Shown here: positions 53,926-63,444 of the stretch, piece after piece
How positions within the stretch are numbered: the first letter of the stretch is position 1
How the letters are laid out: the number at the start of each line of letters is the position of its first letter
Assembly: GCA_965215045.1 (NCBI GenBank)
Contig: OZ244031.1
Coordinates: 930,001 to 994,000 of the forward strand
Reading direction: 5' to 3'
Origin: G965215045 sp965215045
GTDB lineage: Bacteria > Pseudomonadota > Gammaproteobacteria > JABABF01
DNA length: 64,000 nucleotides
Translations under genes and position numbers: made by a program
Notes under the pieces: generated by a model
What the model was told of the DNA's origin: nothing
The model's database searches: none
The model's input: only the letters and a program-made list of their open reading frames with translations

Positions 53926-55430
53926 GGCAGGTTCTCCGCCGAGAACAGACCGATGCGCATCTCGACGCTCTCGGGGTCGAGGCGGCCGCAGAGGATTTTC
54001 TCGCGCGCATGTTGATGACGGGACATGATGCCGTTGCGGTGCATGTAATCGCGAATGCCGTCGTAGTCGCGCGCGCGGACCAGGCTGCGCACCTCGCGGT
54101 TGACCGGCACCACCTCCGCCACCAGCGAGCGCCCGGTAATGCCGGCGCGGCAGTGCGCGCAGCCCTCCGCATGGCGATAGCGAATCATGCCCTGGGCGTC
54201 GCCCAGCAATTCCCGGTAGCGGCGCCCGTTTTCCGGGTCCGGTGCCTCCCGGGTGCAGCAGTGACGGCACAAAAGCGGTGCCAGGCTCTGTGCCACCAGC
54301 AGGTTCAGAAAACCCGGTGCCTGCAGGTTCTCCTCGTCCATGCCCAGTTTCATCAGGCGCAGGGCGATGGAGCAGACATTGTCCGCGTGCAGGGTGGAAA
54401 TCACGAAGCGCCCCTGCAGGGCCATGTTTTCCGCGTAGCGCGCGGTTTTCCCATCGCGGATTTCCGCCAGTGCCAGCAGGTCCGGATCCTGGCGCACCGT
54501 GCAGGCCAGCAGTTCCTGCAGGCCGACCTCGGCCAGTTGCGTGGAGAGATCGACGTGGGACACGTGCGGCAACTGCAGTTCCACCGGGTCTTCGATGGAA
54601 ATCACGCTGCGCTCAGAGGGCACCGTCGCCAGCAGGTTACTCATCGTCGTCGATTTGCCGGAGTTGGTCGGCCCGCTGAAAATCATCAGCCCGCTGCCGT
54701 GCGCCATGCCGTGACGGATCGCCGTGCACTGCTGCGGGTTGTAACCGGCATCGGCGCAGGAAACCATCCGCTGCGGGGCGCGCAGCCGGAATACCAGCGT
54801 GCAACCCCGCACCTCGGGCATCAGGTTCATACGCACCCCGTAACACTGCTGTGCGAACCAGAAATCGAAGGCACCGTCCATCGGCAGCTTCTCGTTGAAA
54901 TCCGCGCAGGTGCGGGCGAAATAATTGAAGGCCGTGCGCGCCAGGCGCAGACCCACGGCGCGGCTGTAGACCTGGTAGGTACTGAGCATGTCGTGAATGC
55001 GGTACAAGACCAAAGTGTTCTGCCGCCGAATGCGCAGGTGGACATCGCTGGCAGAGGCGGCGATCGCATCGCCCAGGATCTTCTCCAGGCTGCGCACCGT
55101 GTCGGTGCGCCCCTCGATAATTTCCAGCGTCTCCCCGTCGCTGCACAGGTCCTGCAGCGTGGAAAAAGTCGCCTCGTCGACGAACACCACGTGCGGCGGT
55201 TCCTTGCGCACCCGCTGCACCACCTGGACCAGGGCGCGGGTATTGCGACCCTGCGGACGGTCGGTGTAGATGGTGCCGCAGTCCTCGCTGACCAGGTAGT
55301 TTTCATCGGGGTGCAACTCCAGCCAGTAACGCACCTCGCGTTCCCGGGCCAGGGGCACCTGCGAAAGTTCCTGGGCCGAGATCCCGGCCGGGTACGCATT
55401 GCCCGTTGCCGGGCTGGTCTCCGTGCTCAT
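53922..55430 (-). CDS. pilQ: type IVb pilus assembly ATPase (PilQ/GspE-like)
   Basis: 502-residue secretion ATPase powering pilus extension. Walker A is IFSGPTNSGKSTTMSNLLA near residue 265, with VISIEDPVELQLPHVSHVD (Asp box), the Walker B region LLALAEIRDGKTA and the His box VISTLHADNVC near 345. A C-terminal zinc-binding tetracysteine is present: LCRHCC and GCAHC near 400-430. Residue order matches PilQ of R64-type thin pili. The ATG at 55430 overlaps the pilP stop (ATGA). Confidence 0.93.
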   Translation of the reverse strand: MSTETSPATGNAYPAGISAQELSQVPLAREREVRYWLELHPDENYLVSEDCGTIYTDRPQGRNTRALVQVVQRVRKEPPHVVFVDEATFSTLQDLCSDGETLEIIEGRTDTVRSLEKILGDAIAASASDVHLRIRRQNTLVLYRIHDMLSTYQVYSRAVGLRLARTAFNYFARTCADFNEKLPMDGAFDFWFAQQCYGVRMNLMPEVRGCTLVFRLRAPQRMVSCADAGYNPQQCTAIRHGMAHGSGLMIFSGPTNSGKSTTMSNLLATVPSERSVISIEDPVELQLPHVSHVDLSTQLAEVGLQELLACTVRQDPDLLALAEIRDGKTARYAENMALQGRFVISTLHADNVCSIALRLMKLGMDEENLQAPGFLNLLVAQSLAPLLCRHCCTREAPDPENGRRYRELLGDAQGMIRYRHAEGCAHCRAGITGRSLVAEVVPVNREVRSLVRARDYDGIRDYMHRNGIMSRHQHAREKILCGRLDPESVEMRIGLFSAENLP

Positions 55431-56059
55431 TGCAAGTGCACCACGAGCGGCGGCAGGCTGCCCTCCAGGGCTTGCAGCCTCACCTTGTTGCGTTCGACTT
55501 TTTGCAAGCGGTAGGAGACGCCGTGCAGCAGCAAATCCTCCCCCTGGTAGAGAATCTTGTAGTCCTGCCCGATGCGCAGAATCGCCTTGCCCGGGCGGCT
55601 GTCGCGCGGGGGTTGCACGAAATTCAACAGCACCGGCAGGCGGGGGCGGACAGACGGCGGCAGCACCGGGGCCGGCACCGGGGCGGCGGCGGGTGCCGCC
55701 GCCTCTTGCGCCGCAAAATGCGCCTGCAGGGCCGCCAGGGCCTGCAGCAGGCGGTCTTCCTCCGGTGCGCCGCTGAACAGGGTGTCGACCACCCCCGTGT
55801 AAGGTGCCAGTTGGCGCAGGGTCTCCAGCAGTTTCCGGATCCGGCCCAGGATCTGGATGTCCTGCTCCAGGCGGGTCTGGAAACGGCCCAGCGCAATATC
55901 GCGCTCCAGGTGGTCTGTGCCCGGCAGGCTTGTTTCCTCCTCCACGGCCGGTGCGAGGGCCTGCTCTGCCCCGGGAGCAGCAGAGGTCTCCGCCCCCGAT
56001 GCCGGACACAGGCCCAGCAGCAGTGTGCCGGCAAAAATACGCAACCACCGGGTGTTCAT
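55427..56059 (-). CDS. pilP: type IVb pilus protein PilP-like
   Basis: 210-residue exported protein: signal peptide WLRIFAGTLLLGLCPASGA, a helical region (LERDIALGRFQTRLEQDIQI), an Ala/Pro-rich linker near 120-140, and a C-terminal domain KAILRIGQDYKILYQGEDLL, LHGVSYRLQKVERNKVRLQA (residues about 165-195), resembling PilP pilot/assembly proteins of type IVb systems. It starts in the pilO stop (ATGA) and ends in the pilQ start. Sequence conservation in the family is low, so much of the call rests on position. Confidence 0.7.
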   Translation of the reverse strand: MNTRWLRIFAGTLLLGLCPASGAETSAAPGAEQALAPAVEEETSLPGTDHLERDIALGRFQTRLEQDIQILGRIRKLLETLRQLAPYTGVVDTLFSGAPEEDRLLQALAALQAHFAAQEAAAPAAAPVPAPVLPPSVRPRLPVLLNFVQPPRDSRPGKAILRIGQDYKILYQGEDLLLHGVSYRLQKVERNKVRLQALEGSLPPLVVHLQ

Positions 56060-57306
56060 GATGCGAGCGCGCGAATCGTCAGGTGGAGTTCCGCGCTCTG
56101 CACCAGGCCCGTGTGGTCATAGCGCAGACGGGCTGAGCGCAGCGTGGCGGGCAGGTCTTCCAGCAGCACCCGGACCCGCTCCAGGGCAAACGGCACCGCC
56201 CCCTCCACGCGCAGGCGCAGCTCCGTCAGTTGCAGTGCCGGCAGGGTGCGGCGGCGCTGTTCGACAATGCGCACCCCGCTGAGATGCCGCAGGGCGGTCA
56301 GGCGCCTGGACAGGGACGGGGCGGCGGACGGCGGTAGTTCCCGTTGCGGCAGGCGCAGGGCGGTGCCCCAGGAAAGACGCCCGTTGGGCGCACTCGACTG
56401 GTCAAAACCAAAACGCCCGGCCAGTGCCGCATCATCCAGCAACACGCCCTCGCCCAGTTGGACGGAAAGTTTCCCATCGCGCAGCGACAATTCACGAATC
56501 CCGAGACGCCCGGCCACCGCCGTCAGTCCCGTGGCGTGCAGGTTGAAACGTTGCAAGGTGTCGGCGGCGTTCGCCGGCAGGTGCCGGGGCAGGATCGGTG
56601 CGATCACCTCCTTCGCCGCCGGCAGCGTCTGTTCAAAGGACGGCAGGCGGGAGACCAGGACCGCAAGTGCCAGCACCACCGCCATCGCGATCAGCAGCAG
56701 CACCCCGTGTCGCGGCAGGGGCATGCCGTGCCGCAGCAGGCAGATGCCGATGCCCAGGAAGCGATACGGGTTGCGCAGGCCGCCGGACAGGCGCAGGAGC
56801 GCACTGTCGCACTCCTGCCCGCGGGCCAGGAACCTGCCTCCCAGGATGCCGGCGGGAAATACCAGGACCGGCTCGCGGACCGCATCCAGTGCTTCTTCGG
56901 CGCGCTCGGCGACCAGCATCTGTTCGGCGGATACCAGGGAATCCGCGTAGCGGCACAGGTAGACCGTCGTATCCAGGGGAATACAGATCCGCACCGGCTC
57001 CGCACCGGCCGCAAGGCCCGCGACCCCCGCCTCGATCTGCGCGGCCAGACTGATGCCGCCGGAGCTGGCGAAGTACACCACCTCGCCGATCGCCAGGCAA
57101 TGGCTCGCCTCCTGCAGGGCGGCGCGCCCGGCGATGCGTCGACCGCGCTCGATACGATTGGCCCCGGTGATGGTCTCGGAAAATGCGCCCAGCACCACGT
57201 ACAGCGGCGCGCCGTGCACCGTGTCCCGCACCCGGGCGAACTGCCGGCCGCCGCTGACTTCCGCGGTCACAGCCGGCGATGCGGGCACTGCGGGATTTTC
57301 GGCCAT
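56056..57306 (-). CDS. pilO: type IVb pilus protein PilO-like
   Basis: 416-residue protein with one central membrane helix (GVLLLIAMAVVLALAVLVSR, near 205). The N-terminal half (YVVLGAFSETITGANRIERG, GEVVYFASSGGISLAAQIEA and so on) is cytoplasmic by the positive residues around the helix, and the C-terminal half is periplasmic. This two-part layout and the place between the secretin and pilP fit PilO2 of R64-type pili, an inner-membrane link to the ATPase. Sequence similarity that I can recognise is weak. Confidence 0.65.
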   Translation of the reverse strand: MAENPAVPASPAVTAEVSGGRQFARVRDTVHGAPLYVVLGAFSETITGANRIERGRRIAGRAALQEASHCLAIGEVVYFASSGGISLAAQIEAGVAGLAAGAEPVRICIPLDTTVYLCRYADSLVSAEQMLVAERAEEALDAVREPVLVFPAGILGGRFLARGQECDSALLRLSGGLRNPYRFLGIGICLLRHGMPLPRHGVLLLIAMAVVLALAVLVSRLPSFEQTLPAAKEVIAPILPRHLPANAADTLQRFNLHATGLTAVAGRLGIRELSLRDGKLSVQLGEGVLLDDAALAGRFGFDQSSAPNGRLSWGTALRLPQRELPPSAAPSLSRRLTALRHLSGVRIVEQRRRTLPALQLTELRLRVEGAVPFALERVRVLLEDLPATLRSARLRYDHTGLVQSAELHLTIRALAS

Positions 57307-57317
57307 GTCCCCAGTTC

Positions 57318-58919
57318 CTATACCGGGTCCAGAATGTGCGCGGTAATCAACAGCACCGTCTCCAACACCCGGCTCTCGCTGTTGACATCGCCCCAGAACG
57401 GCAGGAAGCGGTTGCGCGAACTGTGACTGCCGGAGATGCGGCGCGGGTTGCCCGCCAGCACCATCGTCTCGCCGCTGCGCAGGGAGATCGGCAGGGCAAA
57501 CTGCGTGTCATCGTACTCGGGCAGCTGCAGGCTGGTGCTGGAATTGCCCCGACCCACGGTCTGGTTCAGGAAACGGTTCACCCGCGTGTAATTGGCCGAG
57601 AGCGTGATGTTGACCCGGTCATTGTGGATGGCGGGCAGAATGTAAATCGTGGTCCCCGCCGAGATGTTGCGCGTCTCCACTTCCGGGGCGACCTGCGTGA
57701 TATTGCCCTGGGTTCTCTCGGTCAGGCGCACGCTCTGCGTGTAGGGCGTGACCCGGTTGAGGCGCAATTCGCTGACCTGGTTGTTGAGACAGACCAGCCT
57801 GGGCCGCGTGATGACACTGGTTGCGCCCTGTCTTTCCAGGGCGCGAAAAATCAGTTCCGAACCGCGATAGACGCCGTCGCTCAGGTCCTGCAGGGAGAGG
57901 GTGAAGGGGGCGGCGGCATTGAGACCGCCGTCAGAGTGCAGTTGCAGGGAGAAGTTGCGCCCGTTGGAGTTTTCACGCAGGAAAGACCAGTCCAGGGTCT
58001 GCTGTTCTGAATCGCTGAGGTCGACCAGGTAGATCTCCAGTTCCACCAGTACCCGCTGGCTGACCGCATGATTAAAACGCTCCACCAGGCGGGCGGTGCG
58101 GCGCAGCACATCGGGCGGGGCAGTCACCACCACGCTGTTGGCCGCCGGCAACAGCGAGAAATGATGACCCTGCAACAGCGACTCCAGGCCCGACTGCAAC
58201 TCGCGGTACGGCTCCACGTCATGCTTCAGGGCGGACTGCTGGCCCTCCTCACCGCCGCCCTCGGAACTCTCCGTGCGCCCGATCTGCGCCTGCTGCCGGC
58301 CCTGGGGTGCCGCCAGGCGAAATACGCGCGTGGGCAGGTGCGTCCAGAATATCCCGCCGGAGCGCTCCACCTCGTAGGCCCAGTTGCTCTGGGCGGCGAT
58401 GCTGTCCAAGTGCGCGCGCACCGTCGCCTTGCCCGGCGGTGAACTGACCCGGGGTTCGGGGACGATTGCGGCGATGCCCGGCGCAAAAAAGCTCTGCCGC
58501 TCCTCGAGCACGGCGCGAATGGCCAGCCGCGCCGGCAGCGACTCATACGTCGCCGCACTGGCCTCGTCGAGCCACGGCGCATGCAGGTCCGTGCGCACCC
58601 GGGTGGCCGGTGCCGCGCGATCCATGCGCGCCAAAAATGGCGTCTTGTACAGGGCGGCCGCATCGGCAGCCGTTTCCCGGATGCCCTCGTCGACGCGCTG
58701 GTGAAATTGACAGGCACCCAGACCCAGCAAAAGAAGCGGCAGGCACAGACGCCGCCGGTAGCGCGCGTCTCGCACCGCATCGCCAAGCATGAAAGGCATG
58801 AAAAGCATGAAAGCCGCGAAAGCCCTGAAAGCCGCGTGGTGGCCGGGCGGCGGTAGAGGGAAAGGCCCCCGCGGCAGTCGCCGCCGCCCCCGGTCGGGAA
58901 GCACCCCGCGCAGCTTCAT
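57318..58919 (-). CDS. pilN: type IVb pilus secretin lipoprotein PilN
   Basis: Up to 533 residues. A lipobox LLLLGLGAC at residues 62-70, an N-domain (SLPARLAIRAVLEERQSFF, HFSLLPAANSVVVTAPPDVL) and the secretin core (GATSVITRPRLVCLNNQVSE, VAPEVETRNISAGTTIYILP, FALPISLRSGETMVLAGNPR) identify the outer-membrane channel through which pili pass. Start choice is open: the ATG at 58919 overlaps the pilL stop like the other genes, but the ATG at 58790 gives a standard 27-residue lipoprotein signal peptide. Bases 58788-58830 hold short ATGAAAGGC/ATGAAAAGC repeats that create three nearby ATGs on the other strand and repeated Met/Phe codons here. Confidence 0.88.
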   Translation of the reverse strand: MKLRGVLPDRGRRRLPRGPFPLPPPGHHAAFRAFAAFMLFMPFMLGDAVRDARYRRRLCLPLLLLGLGACQFHQRVDEGIRETAADAAALYKTPFLARMDRAAPATRVRTDLHAPWLDEASAATYESLPARLAIRAVLEERQSFFAPGIAAIVPEPRVSSPPGKATVRAHLDSIAAQSNWAYEVERSGGIFWTHLPTRVFRLAAPQGRQQAQIGRTESSEGGGEEGQQSALKHDVEPYRELQSGLESLLQGHHFSLLPAANSVVVTAPPDVLRRTARLVERFNHAVSQRVLVELEIYLVDLSDSEQQTLDWSFLRENSNGRNFSLQLHSDGGLNAAAPFTLSLQDLSDGVYRGSELIFRALERQGATSVITRPRLVCLNNQVSELRLNRVTPYTQSVRLTERTQGNITQVAPEVETRNISAGTTIYILPAIHNDRVNITLSANYTRVNRFLNQTVGRGNSSTSLQLPEYDDTQFALPISLRSGETMVLAGNPRRISGSHSSRNRFLPFWGDVNSESRVLETVLLITAHILDPV

Positions 58920-60346
58920 TTCGCCCGCCGCGGAGAATACAGCGCAGAAAAATCCACACTGCCGTCCCGCGTATTCAGCGTCGGCTGAATGTCATAACTG
59001 TCCAGCAGCTCCCGCAGGGCCTGGTCCGGGCTCTCGGCGCGAATCTCGTACGGATGCGGAATTTCCCAGTCATACTCGTAGCGGCCGTCGCGCAGGCCCC
59101 AGCGACCGATGCGCATATCGAAGCGCTGCAACAGGCGCTCCACATTGCGCTTGAGCGAACCCTCCTCGACATTGAAAAACCGCACCGCCGTGGAATCCCG
59201 GTGCTCCGTCTGCGGAAAGCGCGCGCGGCAATCCTGCCGGGCCAGGGCCGGGGGCGGCAGCTCCGCCTCTTCGCCGTCATCCGCAGACAGGGCGACAATG
59301 CGCACCCCGTGCAACAACTGCGCCTGGCGGGAATTGTGATTGGAATAGACCGCAGAGGTTTGCAGTTGCGCGGCCGGAACTCCCGCCTGTTCCAGGGCGC
59401 GGGCGACCGTGACGGCACGGCGCAGGGCCTGCCCCTCCGTCGCCCAGGCCGCGCGGCTGTGTGAGTGTCCTTCGACCAGGGCCGGTGCCCCCGTCTGCAG
59501 AAGCCATTCCGACGCCTGGTCCAGTTGCTTTTGCGCCGCGGGGCCCAGGGTGCGAAATTCCGCCACGCCGAAGGGCACCAGGGCGATGGCGCGCTCCGCC
59601 GGTCCGTCGGCGTGCCTCACCCCCCGTTCCTGCAGGTGAGGGGCGACGATGTCCTCGGAATAGAACTCCGGGTGCACCCGGAAATACAGGCTGCGCCCCA
59701 GTTCCTGCACCTCCAGTTGCCATGCCTTGCCGGCCAGGGTGCGCAGCCCCTCGCGCACCGATACCGGGCCCAGTTCCCGCAACGAATCCGGCAGCGGACG
59801 GGAGAGCAGCAGGCCGTGCAGCAACAGGCAGTTCTCCTCGGAACGGTAGGCGATGCGGTATCCCGAGCCCTGGAGCAGGGCCTCTATCGCCTCGCCGACC
59901 GTGCGCACCTCCTGCTCGGCAAAGCGGATATGCACCGGCGTTTTCAGCGGGGCGCGCTGCTCGGCCCTGGCCCCGGTGCGCAGCAGGGTGTAACGGTCCG
60001 TGCGCAGCACCGGCTGTTCTGTGAGCCCCGGTTCCGAATCCAGTTCCGGTGCCGCCGGCACCCCGCCCGCCTGCACCGTGTCAAGGGGGGCTGCGCACAG
60101 CCACAGCACGGCGGCACACAGCCGCAGCGGAACACTCCAAGACGGTGCCAACCGCACCGCCGCCAAACGCAGCACTGCCCGCCGTCGCCACAGCACGGCA
60201 CACAGCCGCAGCGGAACACTCCAAGACGGCGCAAACCGCACCGCCGCCAAACGCAGCGCGCCGGTTTTTCGCTTACTCGATATACAAATCCACACGGGAC
60301 ATTCCTTCGTCGGTATCCTGATGGTGTAATGGAGTATGCGGCGCAC
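58916..60346 (-). CDS. pilL: type IVb pilus protein PilL-like (TcpQ/OmpA-like domains)
   Basis: 476-residue first gene of the operon. A signal region with hydrophobic cores is duplicated at its N-terminus (LAAVRFAPSWSVPLRLCAVL and LAAVRLAPSWSVPLRLCAAV). Next comes a PilL_N/TcpQ-like segment (HIRFAEQEVRTVGEAIEALL, SGYRIAYRSEENCLLLHGLL), then an OmpA-like part with ALVEGHSHSRAAWATEGQAL near 300, and a C-terminal TcpQ-type domain (SLKRNVERLLQRFDMRIGRW). Such proteins anchor the secretin in R64-type pili. The ATG at 60346 precedes both signal copies; the true start may be internal. Confidence 0.75.
   Translation of the reverse strand: MRRILHYTIRIPTKECPVWICISSKRKTGALRLAAVRFAPSWSVPLRLCAVLWRRRAVLRLAAVRLAPSWSVPLRLCAAVLWLCAAPLDTVQAGGVPAAPELDSEPGLTEQPVLRTDRYTLLRTGARAEQRAPLKTPVHIRFAEQEVRTVGEAIEALLQGSGYRIAYRSEENCLLLHGLLLSRPLPDSLRELGPVSVREGLRTLAGKAWQLEVQELGRSLYFRVHPEFYSEDIVAPHLQERGVRHADGPAERAIALVPFGVAEFRTLGPAAQKQLDQASEWLLQTGAPALVEGHSHSRAAWATEGQALRRAVTVARALEQAGVPAAQLQTSAVYSNHNSRQAQLLHGVRIVALSADDGEEAELPPPALARQDCRARFPQTEHRDSTAVRFFNVEEGSLKRNVERLLQRFDMRIGRWGLRDGRYEYDWEIPHPYEIRAESPDQALRELLDSYDIQPTLNTRDGSVDFSALYSPRRAK
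60101..60256 (-). repeat. about 70-bp direct duplication within the pilL signal region
   Basis: 60101-60172 and 60188-60256 are nearly the same, differing by three bases of indel and a few substitutions, separated by 15 bases. The in-frame copy duplicates a hydrophobic leader core. Confidence 0.85.
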
Positions 60347-60435
60347 CGCTACACCCTGTCCAGAGTTAAATCGCGATGCGTTCCGGTGATTTGTTTGCTG
60401 GCTATATAAAAGGTTTAGGGACAGGAATGGCCGGT

Positions 60436-62454
60436 TTACAGGGGCTCCTGCGGGTCGACATCCAGCGACCAGCGCAGCCCCCGGGGCGCGCGACTCCGCT
60501 CCAGGCGTTCACACAGGCGTGTGAGCAGTGCCTGCAGGCGCGGACGGCGTTCGGCGTAGATGCTGAGGAACAGGCGGTGGCGCCCGGCTCGTTTCGCCGG
60601 CGACGCCGTCAGCGGGCCGATCAGTTGCATGCCCGGCGGCGCGCCCTGCTCCAACGCCCGGCGCTGCAGCTTGAGCCAGCGCTCCACCGCCGGCGCCTCC
60701 TCGCCCTCGGCACGCAGCAGTGCCATGTAACAAAAAGGGGGCAGCATGCGCTGCCGGCGCTCGGCGAGCAGCGCATCGACAAAGGCCTCGTAGCCGTTCG
60801 AAAACAGCAGCTCAAACAGCGGATGTTCCGGGAAACGACTCTGGATCCAAACCGTCCCGGGCTTGCGCCAGCGACCGGCCCGTCCCCCCACCTGCACCAG
60901 CATCTGGCCAAAGCGTTCGGCAGCGCGAAAATCGGCACTGAGCAATCCGCTGTCCGCATCCAAGATCGCCGCCAGGGTCAGGTCGGGGAAATGGTGCCCC
61001 TTGGTGAGCATCTGCGTGCCGACCAGGATGCACGGCGCACCGCTGTGAATTTTCTCCAGCAGCCCCGGGAAATTGCGACCGCGGGCGACGCTGTCGCGGT
61101 CAACACGATACACCGGCACGCCGGGGAAGCGCTGTTGCAGGAACTGCTCGCTGCGCTGCGTGCCGTAGCCGCTGGGCAGCAGGTGCGGACTGCCGCAGCC
61201 CGGACATTCCGCGGGCAATGCCGTCTCGGCATCGCAGTGATGACAGGACAGCCGCCGCGGACGGGCGTGAACCACCAGGCGCGCATCGCAGTGCGGACAC
61301 TCCACCGTCCGCCCGCAATCCCGGCATTGCAACACCGGTGCATAACCGCGCCGATTGATAAAGATCAGTGCCTGGTTGCCCGCCTCCAGTTCGGTGTCGA
61401 GCGCATCGAGCAGCGGAGTGCAGATGCCGCCTTGCATCTCCAGGCCGCGAATATCGACCAGGCGGTGCTCGGCGACAACGCCGCTGCGTTCCTGCAATTG
61501 CAACTGCCGGTAACGCCCGCCATGCACATTGTGCAGGCTCTCCAGGCTCGGAGTGGCGGAACCCAGCACCACCGGCGTCCCGCACTGCTGGGCGCGCATC
61601 ACCGCCAGGTCCCGCGCCGAGTAGCGCAGCCGGTCCTGCTGCTTGTAAGAGCGGTCATGCTCCTCGTCGACAATAAACAGGCCCGGGGCGGCAAGCGGGG
61701 CGAATACCGCAGAGCGCGTGCCGATCAGCACCCGCGCCTCCCCGCTGCCGGCAGCACGCCAGTTCTGCAATCGCTGTCGGTCGCTGAGCCCCGAATGCAA
61801 CACGGCGACCGGCTTTCCCAGGCGGCGCTGGAAAGGCCCCAGCAGTTGCGGCGTCAACCCGATCTCCGGAGTCAGCACCAGTGCCTGCCGCCCCATCTTC
61901 ACGCTCTCTTCGACCAGGCGCAGGTAGACCTCCGTCTTGCCGCTGCCGGTCACGCCCGAGAGCAGGAAAGGCGTGAAACTGCCGAAGGCCCCGCGCACCT
62001 CCCGCACCGCACGCCGCTGCTCCGGGCGCAGCACCAGCGGCGCATCCGTCCCCGGTTCGGGTGGCGGCGCCAAGGGTTCCAACGGGGCACCCAGGCCGCT
62101 TCTGGCAGTTTTCCCGGGCAGCCTGCGCAGCAGTGCCGGCAAGGCCGTGTGCAACACCTCGCCCGGTGCATACTGGTAATACTCCGCACAACGCCGGCAC
62201 AATTCCAGGATATCCGGCGGCAGTACCGGCTCCGTATCGAGGACGGCGTGCGCGCGCTTGAGCCGCTGCTTCGGCACTTCCGAGGCACTGAGCGTCTCCA
62301 CCAGCACTCCCGGCAGGCGGCGCATGCCAAACGGCACGGCCAGGCGGAGTCCCGGGTGCCAGGACATCTGCGGTGCGGCATCCGCAGGCGGCAGGTAATC
62401 GAACAGGCGCCGCAGGGGAACGGCGACGGCGATACGCAGGATGGGTTCGGGCAT
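60436..62454 (-). CDS. priA: primosomal protein N' (PriA helicase)
   Basis: 672-residue replication-restart helicase. N-terminal DNA-binding part (VAVPLRRLFDYLPPADAAPQ), then Walker A LLSGVTGSGKTEVYLRLVEE near 165, DEEH box LFIVDEEHDRSYKQQDRLRY near 255, and the zinc-binding region with cysteine pairs (CRDCGRTVECPHCDA, SCHHCDAE, CPGCGS) near 375-420, followed by LVGTQMLTKGHHFPDLTLAA near 475. Full-length and intact. Encoded on the same strand as, and upstream of, the pilus operon. Confidence 0.97.
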   Translation of the reverse strand: MPEPILRIAVAVPLRRLFDYLPPADAAPQMSWHPGLRLAVPFGMRRLPGVLVETLSASEVPKQRLKRAHAVLDTEPVLPPDILELCRRCAEYYQYAPGEVLHTALPALLRRLPGKTARSGLGAPLEPLAPPPEPGTDAPLVLRPEQRRAVREVRGAFGSFTPFLLSGVTGSGKTEVYLRLVEESVKMGRQALVLTPEIGLTPQLLGPFQRRLGKPVAVLHSGLSDRQRLQNWRAAGSGEARVLIGTRSAVFAPLAAPGLFIVDEEHDRSYKQQDRLRYSARDLAVMRAQQCGTPVVLGSATPSLESLHNVHGGRYRQLQLQERSGVVAEHRLVDIRGLEMQGGICTPLLDALDTELEAGNQALIFINRRGYAPVLQCRDCGRTVECPHCDARLVVHARPRRLSCHHCDAETALPAECPGCGSPHLLPSGYGTQRSEQFLQQRFPGVPVYRVDRDSVARGRNFPGLLEKIHSGAPCILVGTQMLTKGHHFPDLTLAAILDADSGLLSADFRAAERFGQMLVQVGGRAGRWRKPGTVWIQSRFPEHPLFELLFSNGYEAFVDALLAERRQRMLPPFCYMALLRAEGEEAPAVERWLKLQRRALEQGAPPGMQLIGPLTASPAKRAGRHRLFLSIYAERRPRLQALLTRLCERLERSRAPRGLRWSLDVDPQEPL

Positions 62455-62599
62455 GGGTCCCGGTGAGCGGGGAAAACAACAGCGAAAGCGGGGACAGTGT
62501 ACCCCGGCGGCGGTGTTGCAACGCCCTCGGGGCCGTCAGGGGTATAGTGTTAAATGAATAGCACATCGACAGGGCGAAGCCCGGGAAACTGCACCAGCC

Positions 62600-63322
62600 A
62601 TGGGAGACCTCTCCGCCATCGAGTGGACCGACGCCACCTGGAACCCGGTGACCGGCTGCACCAAGATCACGCGCGGTTGTGATCATTGCTACGCCGAACG
62701 TTTCGCCGAACGCTTCCGGGGCACCCCGGGGCACCCCTTTGAACAGGGCTTCGATCTCAAGCTGCATCCGGGGCGCCTGGAACAGCCTCTCGCCTGGCAG
62801 CGGCCGCGCATGATTTTCGTCAACTCCATGAGCGACCTGTTCCATAAGCAAGTGCCCGTGGAATTCATCGACCGGGTGTTCTTCGCCATGGAGAAGGCCG
62901 ACTGGCACAGGTTCCAGGTGCTGACCAAGCGCAGTTCCCTGATGCGAGACTACCTGCGGCACCGCTACGGCAAGCATCTCTGTCCGGTGCATATATGGTG
63001 CGGTGTATCTGTCGAAGACGAGGAGGCCACTGCCCGCGTGCGCCATCTGCAACAGGCACCGGTCGCCGTGCGCTTCCTGTCCGTTGAGCCGCTCCTGGGG
63101 CCGATCCGCAAGCTGAGCCTGGCGGGCATCGCCTGGGTCATCGTCGGCGGGGAGAGCGGCCCCCGGGCACGCCCCATGGAGGCGGAATGGGCACTCCACA
63201 TCCGCGACCTGTGCCACAAGAAGGGCGTGCCGTTCTTCTTCAAGCAGTGGGGCGGCCTGAACCCGAAATCGGGCGGGCGCCTGCTGGACGGGGTCGAACA
63301 TAATGCCATGCCGGTGTGCTGA
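62600..63322 (+). CDS. DUF5131 (phage Gp37/Gp68-like) protein
   Basis: 240-residue protein of the phage Gp37/Gp68 (DUF5131) family. It starts SAIEWTDATWNPVTGCTKIT and has GCDHCYAERFAERF, giving a C-x-n-C-x2-C cluster like radical-SAM-related proteins, then RMIFVNSMSDLFHKQVP, FQVLTKRSSLMRDYL, HIWCGVSVEDEEAT, FLSVEPLLGPI and VIVGGESGPRARPM, all family blocks, ending near FFFKQWGG. Its chemistry is not settled; relatives travel on phages and integrative elements. A TATAGT box lies at 62543-62548. Confidence 0.9.
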   Translation: MGDLSAIEWTDATWNPVTGCTKITRGCDHCYAERFAERFRGTPGHPFEQGFDLKLHPGRLEQPLAWQRPRMIFVNSMSDLFHKQVPVEFIDRVFFAMEKADWHRFQVLTKRSSLMRDYLRHRYGKHLCPVHIWCGVSVEDEEATARVRHLQQAPVAVRFLSVEPLLGPIRKLSLAGIAWVIVGGESGPRARPMEAEWALHIRDLCHKKGVPFFFKQWGGLNPKSGGRLLDGVEHNAMPVC

Positions 63323-63444
63323 CCGGAGACCGCACAAGCACCGCAACCAAAAGTGAGGCTTGGCGCCGGGGTTGCGCCTGATAATGCGGGTTTTCGTACT
63401 TGGGGTATGATGAGGATCCGTATCGAGTATCAAGGAGGTCCCTG

